Origin: Candidatus Gastranaerophilales bacterium
Lineage (GTDB): Bacteria; Cyanobacteriota; Vampirovibrionia; Gastranaerophilales; Gastranaerophilaceae
Reading direction: 5' to 3'
DNA length: 64,000 nt
Assembly: GCA_944325835.1 (NCBI GenBank)
Contig: CALVBO010000004.1
Coordinates: forward strand, 1 to 64,000
The notes beneath the pieces were generated by a model. It did not search any database. It was not told where the DNA came from and worked only from the letters and a program-made list of their open reading frames with translations. The first letter of the stretch is position 1. The number at the start of each line of letters is the position of its first letter. Positions 60,869 to 64,000 of this stretch are shown here, piece after piece. Position numbers and translations under genes: made by a program.

Positions 60869-62848
60869 TCATTCGTTTGAAGTAAGCTTTTGCATCAATT
60901 GTGTGAATTTATCGGCTGCTTTTTTGTATCCCGGATTAATCCCGCCCATGTCGTCACGGTTGAGAAAATCCTTAGGGAAAACCCTGCTCCAGAAAGGAAG
61001 AAGAGCTTCCGGCGTGGTTTTCATAAGATATTTGTCGTGGTGTCCGTTCCAGTAGCCCGGAATATTCGGACGGTAATAAATCCCCAGTGCGTCAGAAATC
61101 GTTGTTTGAACTTGTTTTACACCTGTTTTGTAGTGCCATTCCATAACTTTATCAAACACAACATCTTTATTATTTATGTCTTCAGGTTTGATATCAAGTT
61201 TAGTGAGGCAGAATTCGCGGAAAATTTTCTGTGCGGTTTTTTGCGGCATTGATAAGTCAGGATTCGTGACGTCCATAAGTTCATCAATGAACTGCTTCAA
61301 CGGCGGCAGATCGTGGTTGCCGGTTAAAATGGCAACATTTTTGTCTTTCATTTCAAACGGGGAGTTTAACTTATCCCATTTTAAGCCGGAACCGCTTATG
61401 CCCATTGCGATAGGAACACGCTGGCTCATAAAGTCTTTGCCGTAAGTCGTGCGGAATTCTTTATATGCAGGAGTTTGTGCAAGCGGCCCGAAATCTTCTA
61501 AAATATAACAATCCTCCGGCTTTTTGCCTAATTCTTTTGCTACACGGATGAAGAGTTCAAAGACATTTTCGCCTTTAGGGCTTTTCTTTTTGTAAACATC
61601 TTCTATCCAGTCATTTTGGAAGAATCCTGCTCCCATACCGCCTTCTGTTGTCGGTTTAAAAATTTCATCGCCGCGCAGAACAGTTCCGTCAGCTTTAGTA
61701 AATGTTGTCGGAATTGCAGCACGGTTAATATAACCTACAAAGTGGTCTAAACGCAGGTCAGAATTTTTAAGCATTCCGCGCACTGTCTGTTCCTGATAAT
61801 CCCAGAACGCAGGTTCATCGTAGTTATAAAGTGCATGCCCCCAGACCTGAGTGTAAGGGTATGCATCTTCCGGCGGACAGCCGCTTACTTTTGTCGGACG
61901 GAAGTTTTCATCAAGAAGGAATATGTTTTTCTTACCCCACGTATCAACGCCGGTTGCACTGACGCCTATAGGCAAATCCATTGTAAGCGTAATGCCTTTC
62001 CCTCTCAATTGTTCAACCATTTCATTGAACTGCTTGTCATAGAGGAACTGTTCAAATTTATAAAGTCCGACTTCATCGTGAAGTTCTTCTTTTGAAACAC
62101 CTTTCAATAGCGGCGCAATTTGTTCTTCAAGCGGAATCCCTTTTGCTCTGGCGTCTTCCGGTGCGGTTTGAAGCCCGCGTTCCCAGTTCGTCCAGACTTT
62201 TCCGTGTTTTTTTGCTATTGCATCATAATTTGCGTATTCATCAAGCCACAGTGCATCGTTATCATTAATAAATTTATTATATTCTTGCTTTATTGGTTTT
62301 GTTTCGTCTAACTGTTTGAACCGTTCAAATGCAAGTTTAAAACGCGGGTTTTTCTGTTTCTCAAGCATATCAAGCGTGAAAACCGGTGTTGTTATGTCAT
62401 CAGGAAGTTCATTTTCTTTTAGAAGGTTGCCATAATCATCCCCGACAAGTTTATTCAGATTTACGATAAATTTGTTTCTGCTGAACCTGCCGTCCGGGCT
62501 GTACGGGCACAGGTGATCCTCGAGTGCGTTTAAAGGGTTCATAATCCAGTGGGTTTGCTTAGACTCTGCCATCCAGTTGATGAATTTATCAGTCTGCGGG
62601 TCGCCGAATTGACCGCAGAAGGAACGGTGTGCCGGCAAACTCGTAATATGCATCAACAGCCCGCGTTGTTTGACTATACCTGCCGCGTTTACACCCTCAA
62701 ATCTTATTGCCTGTGCGTAATTGTTATCTGTTGTGCGCTCAAAACTATCGTTTTTCAAAGGTGTAGTTTTTTGTAAATTTAAATTGTTGCTTTTTACAGC
62801 ATTCACACTAAAAATGCCCAAATTGTTAGAAATTGCAGAAATTCTCAT
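60869..62848 (-). CDS. malQ: 4-alpha-glucanotransferase (GH77) with N-terminal extension
   Basis: A 659-residue amylomaltase that transfers alpha-1,4-glucan segments. Conserved blocks are RGLLMHITSLPA, the nucleophile Asp region LRLDHFVGY, the acid/base Glu in ILEDFGPL and TGNHDLPPL. About 60 extra residues at the start (MRISAISNNLGIFSVNAVKS ... IRFEG) are Asn/Ser-rich and have no counterpart in ordinary MalQ. AGGATTTAGGG precedes the ATG. Likely active in glycogen or maltodextrin metabolism. Confidence 0.93.
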   Translation of the reverse strand: MRISAISNNLGIFSVNAVKSNNLNLQKTTPLKNDSFERTTDNNYAQAIRFEGVNAAGIVKQRGLLMHITSLPAHRSFCGQFGDPQTDKFINWMAESKQTHWIMNPLNALEDHLCPYSPDGRFSRNKFIVNLNKLVGDDYGNLLKENELPDDITTPVFTLDMLEKQKNPRFKLAFERFKQLDETKPIKQEYNKFINDNDALWLDEYANYDAIAKKHGKVWTNWERGLQTAPEDARAKGIPLEEQIAPLLKGVSKEELHDEVGLYKFEQFLYDKQFNEMVEQLRGKGITLTMDLPIGVSATGVDTWGKKNIFLLDENFRPTKVSGCPPEDAYPYTQVWGHALYNYDEPAFWDYQEQTVRGMLKNSDLRLDHFVGYINRAAIPTTFTKADGTVLRGDEIFKPTTEGGMGAGFFQNDWIEDVYKKKSPKGENVFELFIRVAKELGKKPEDCYILEDFGPLAQTPAYKEFRTTYGKDFMSQRVPIAMGISGSGLKWDKLNSPFEMKDKNVAILTGNHDLPPLKQFIDELMDVTNPDLSMPQKTAQKIFREFCLTKLDIKPEDINNKDVVFDKVMEWHYKTGVKQVQTTISDALGIYYRPNIPGYWNGHHDKYLMKTTPEALLPFWSRVFPKDFLNRDDMGGINPGYKKAADKFTQLMQKLTSNE

Positions 62849-62935
62849 ACCCTAAATCCTTTTTTTACACAATTTTATAATAAACACATTTTAATATAAA
62901 GGTGTAACTTTACAGTTTTTAATATATAATAATTT

Positions 62936-63087
62936 TGTCCGAGAAAGACTCGCGATAAGGAACGTGGCGTGAATGAGTTGCGTGCAACTCCCGCTCACGC
63001 AAGCGAGTCTTTTGAGTGGCGTATTAGACAGCGCAGCCGCTACGGCTCGCGGTTCAGCGAGGCGGAGCGGCGGAGAACTGCTTTATT
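62936..63087 (+). repeat. Family A repeat, copy 10 (extended left hairpin)
   Basis: Stem AAAGACTCGC/GCGAGTCTTT, capped by an extra arm GCGTGA/TCACGC and GAGTTGC/GCAACTC. Then CTCGC/GCGAG and ACTGCTTTATT. It ends 17 nt before galE, just ahead of its ribosome site. Confidence 0.9.
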
Positions 63088-63104
63088 TAAGGGAGAAAAG
63101 TTAT

Positions 63105-64000
63105 ATGATTTTAGTAACAGGCGGAGCCGGATATATCGGAAGTCATTGTGTGCAGGCACTACTGGACGCCGGCAGAGATGTAGTTATTTTTGATAACCTT
63201 TCGACCGGACACCGTGAAACAGTTGAAAAACTTGCACCCGCAAAGTTTGTTGAGGGGGATTTAAAAAATCCGGCTGACATTAATGGGGTTTTTGAAAAGT
63301 TTGATATTGAGGCAGTAGTTCATTTCGCGGCATTTTCTCAGGTGGGTGAAAGCGTAAAGGAGCCTTATAAATATTTTCAGAATAATGTCTGCGGCTCCAT
63401 GAATCTTCTGGAAGCAATGATTAAACACGGCTGTAAAAAAATAGTTTTTTCTTCAACGGCAGCAGTATACGGCGAACCGGATTACACCCCGATTGACGAA
63501 AACCACCCTAAGCATCCTATAAATCCTTACGGCGAAACCAAACTTACGGTTGAGATGATTATGGATGATTTTGAAAAAGCTTACGGGCTGAAAAGTGTCC
63601 GCCTGCGTTACTTCAACGTAGCCGGTGCAGATGCACTGGGACGGATAGGCGAATGGCACGAACCTGAAACGCATTTGATACCTAATGTTTTGAAAGCCGC
63701 TATAAATCCGGGAAAAACTTTTAATCTTTTCGGCGATGATTATCCGACCAAAGACGGAACCTGCGTAAGGGATTATATTGACGTTAATGATTTGATTGAC
63801 GCGCATTTGTTGGCGCTTAAATACTTGCAAGACGGCGGGGAAACAAATGTTTTTAACCTCGGAACGCAAACAGGCAGCACGGTTAAAGAGGTTTTTGAAA
63901 CCTGCGAAAAAGTGACAGGTAAAGAAATTCCGTATCAAATTCAGCCAAGGCGCGCAGGCGATCCGGCAATCCTTGTTGCCGATAATAAAAAAGCACGTGA
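63105..64000 (+). CDS. galE: UDP-glucose 4-epimerase (3' end beyond window)
   Basis: The first 298 codons of an extended short-chain dehydrogenase/epimerase. VTGGAGYIGSHCVQALL binds NAD; FDNLSTGHRE, HFAAFSQVGESV and the active-site Ser-Tyr-Lys (SSTAAVYG and NPYGETK) are present. CVRDYIDVNDLIDAH is also typical. It interconverts UDP-glucose and UDP-galactose. AGGGAG lies 8-10 nt before the ATG. The C-terminus is cut by the window edge. Confidence 0.95.
   Translation, partial: MILVTGGAGYIGSHCVQALLDAGRDVVIFDNLSTGHRETVEKLAPAKFVEGDLKNPADINGVFEKFDIEAVVHFAAFSQVGESVKEPYKYFQNNVCGSMNLLEAMIKHGCKKIVFSSTAAVYGEPDYTPIDENHPKHPINPYGETKLTVEMIMDDFEKAYGLKSVRLRYFNVAGADALGRIGEWHEPETHLIPNVLKAAINPGKTFNLFGDDYPTKDGTCVRDYIDVNDLIDAHLLALKYLQDGGETNVFNLGTQTGSTVKEVFETCEKVTGKEIPYQIQPRRAGDPAILVADNKKAR

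Overview
The window looks like chromosome of an uncultured, AT-rich, host-associated bacterium with a meso-DAP peptidoglycan wall. My best guess is the non-photosynthetic cyanobacterial sister group Vampirovibrionia/Melainabacteria, order Gastranaerophilales. This is inference. It rests on the AT-rich sequence, the cyanobacterial flavour of FtsZ, IF-3 and S16, the FTLAEV-type prepilins, and many lineage-restricted small proteins beside ordinary housekeeping genes. No rRNA or 16S-like marker is present to confirm it.

Layout. 0-7 kb: rubredoxin-ferritin operon, a kinase-like orphan, DUF1653 protein, a guanidine-I riboswitch controlling a Gdx/SugE exporter, a 649-aa orphan and tRNA-Phe. 7-15 kb: infC (possible AUA start), a secreted TPR protein whose 3' end is tandemly duplicated, dusB, a higBA toxin-antitoxin pair, two tandem prepilins and a candidate type I toxin. 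15-31 kb: cell-wall and housekeeping block (ftsI-murE-nagA, amidase, gloA-glmU, rpsP, prsA, mfd, murA). 31-40 kb: LysM protein, uvrC without its C-terminal HhH region, YbaK-like deacylase, a third prepilin, UPF0210 protein and a ZorA/ZorB-like (MotA/MotB-like) pair. 40-51 kb: metK, a NarL-type regulator, nth, ftsZ, trmFO, a SPOR protein, DUF366, queC and a HEAT-repeat protein. 52-64 kb: lineage-specific proteins including a 956-aa repeat protein ending in a GH24 lysozyme, an HxlR regulator, a cupin, malQ and the start of galE.

The most unusual content is between the genes. A dispersed element (called family A here, about 115-265 bp, ten copies or fragments) begins TGTCCGAG and ends near ACTGCTTTATT. 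Both of its hairpins keep pairing through compensatory changes between copies. One copy (46162-46281) sits inside a second repeat (family B), and the matching uninterrupted family B sequence is at 32.8 kb in the same window. That is an internal filled-site/empty-site pair and argues that family A moves or has moved. No transposase is present here. Family A has hairpins and no terminal inverted repeats, like REP/BIME or IS200/IS605-derived elements.

Other themes: two genes whose last codons plus stop are copied in tandem downstream (54-bp and 60-bp units); at least five genes with a -10 box only 6-8 nt before the ATG and no Shine-Dalgarno sequence, suggesting leaderless mRNAs; and several unrelated proteins with an Asn/Gln/Ser-rich N-terminus ending in a short aromatic-Gly motif.
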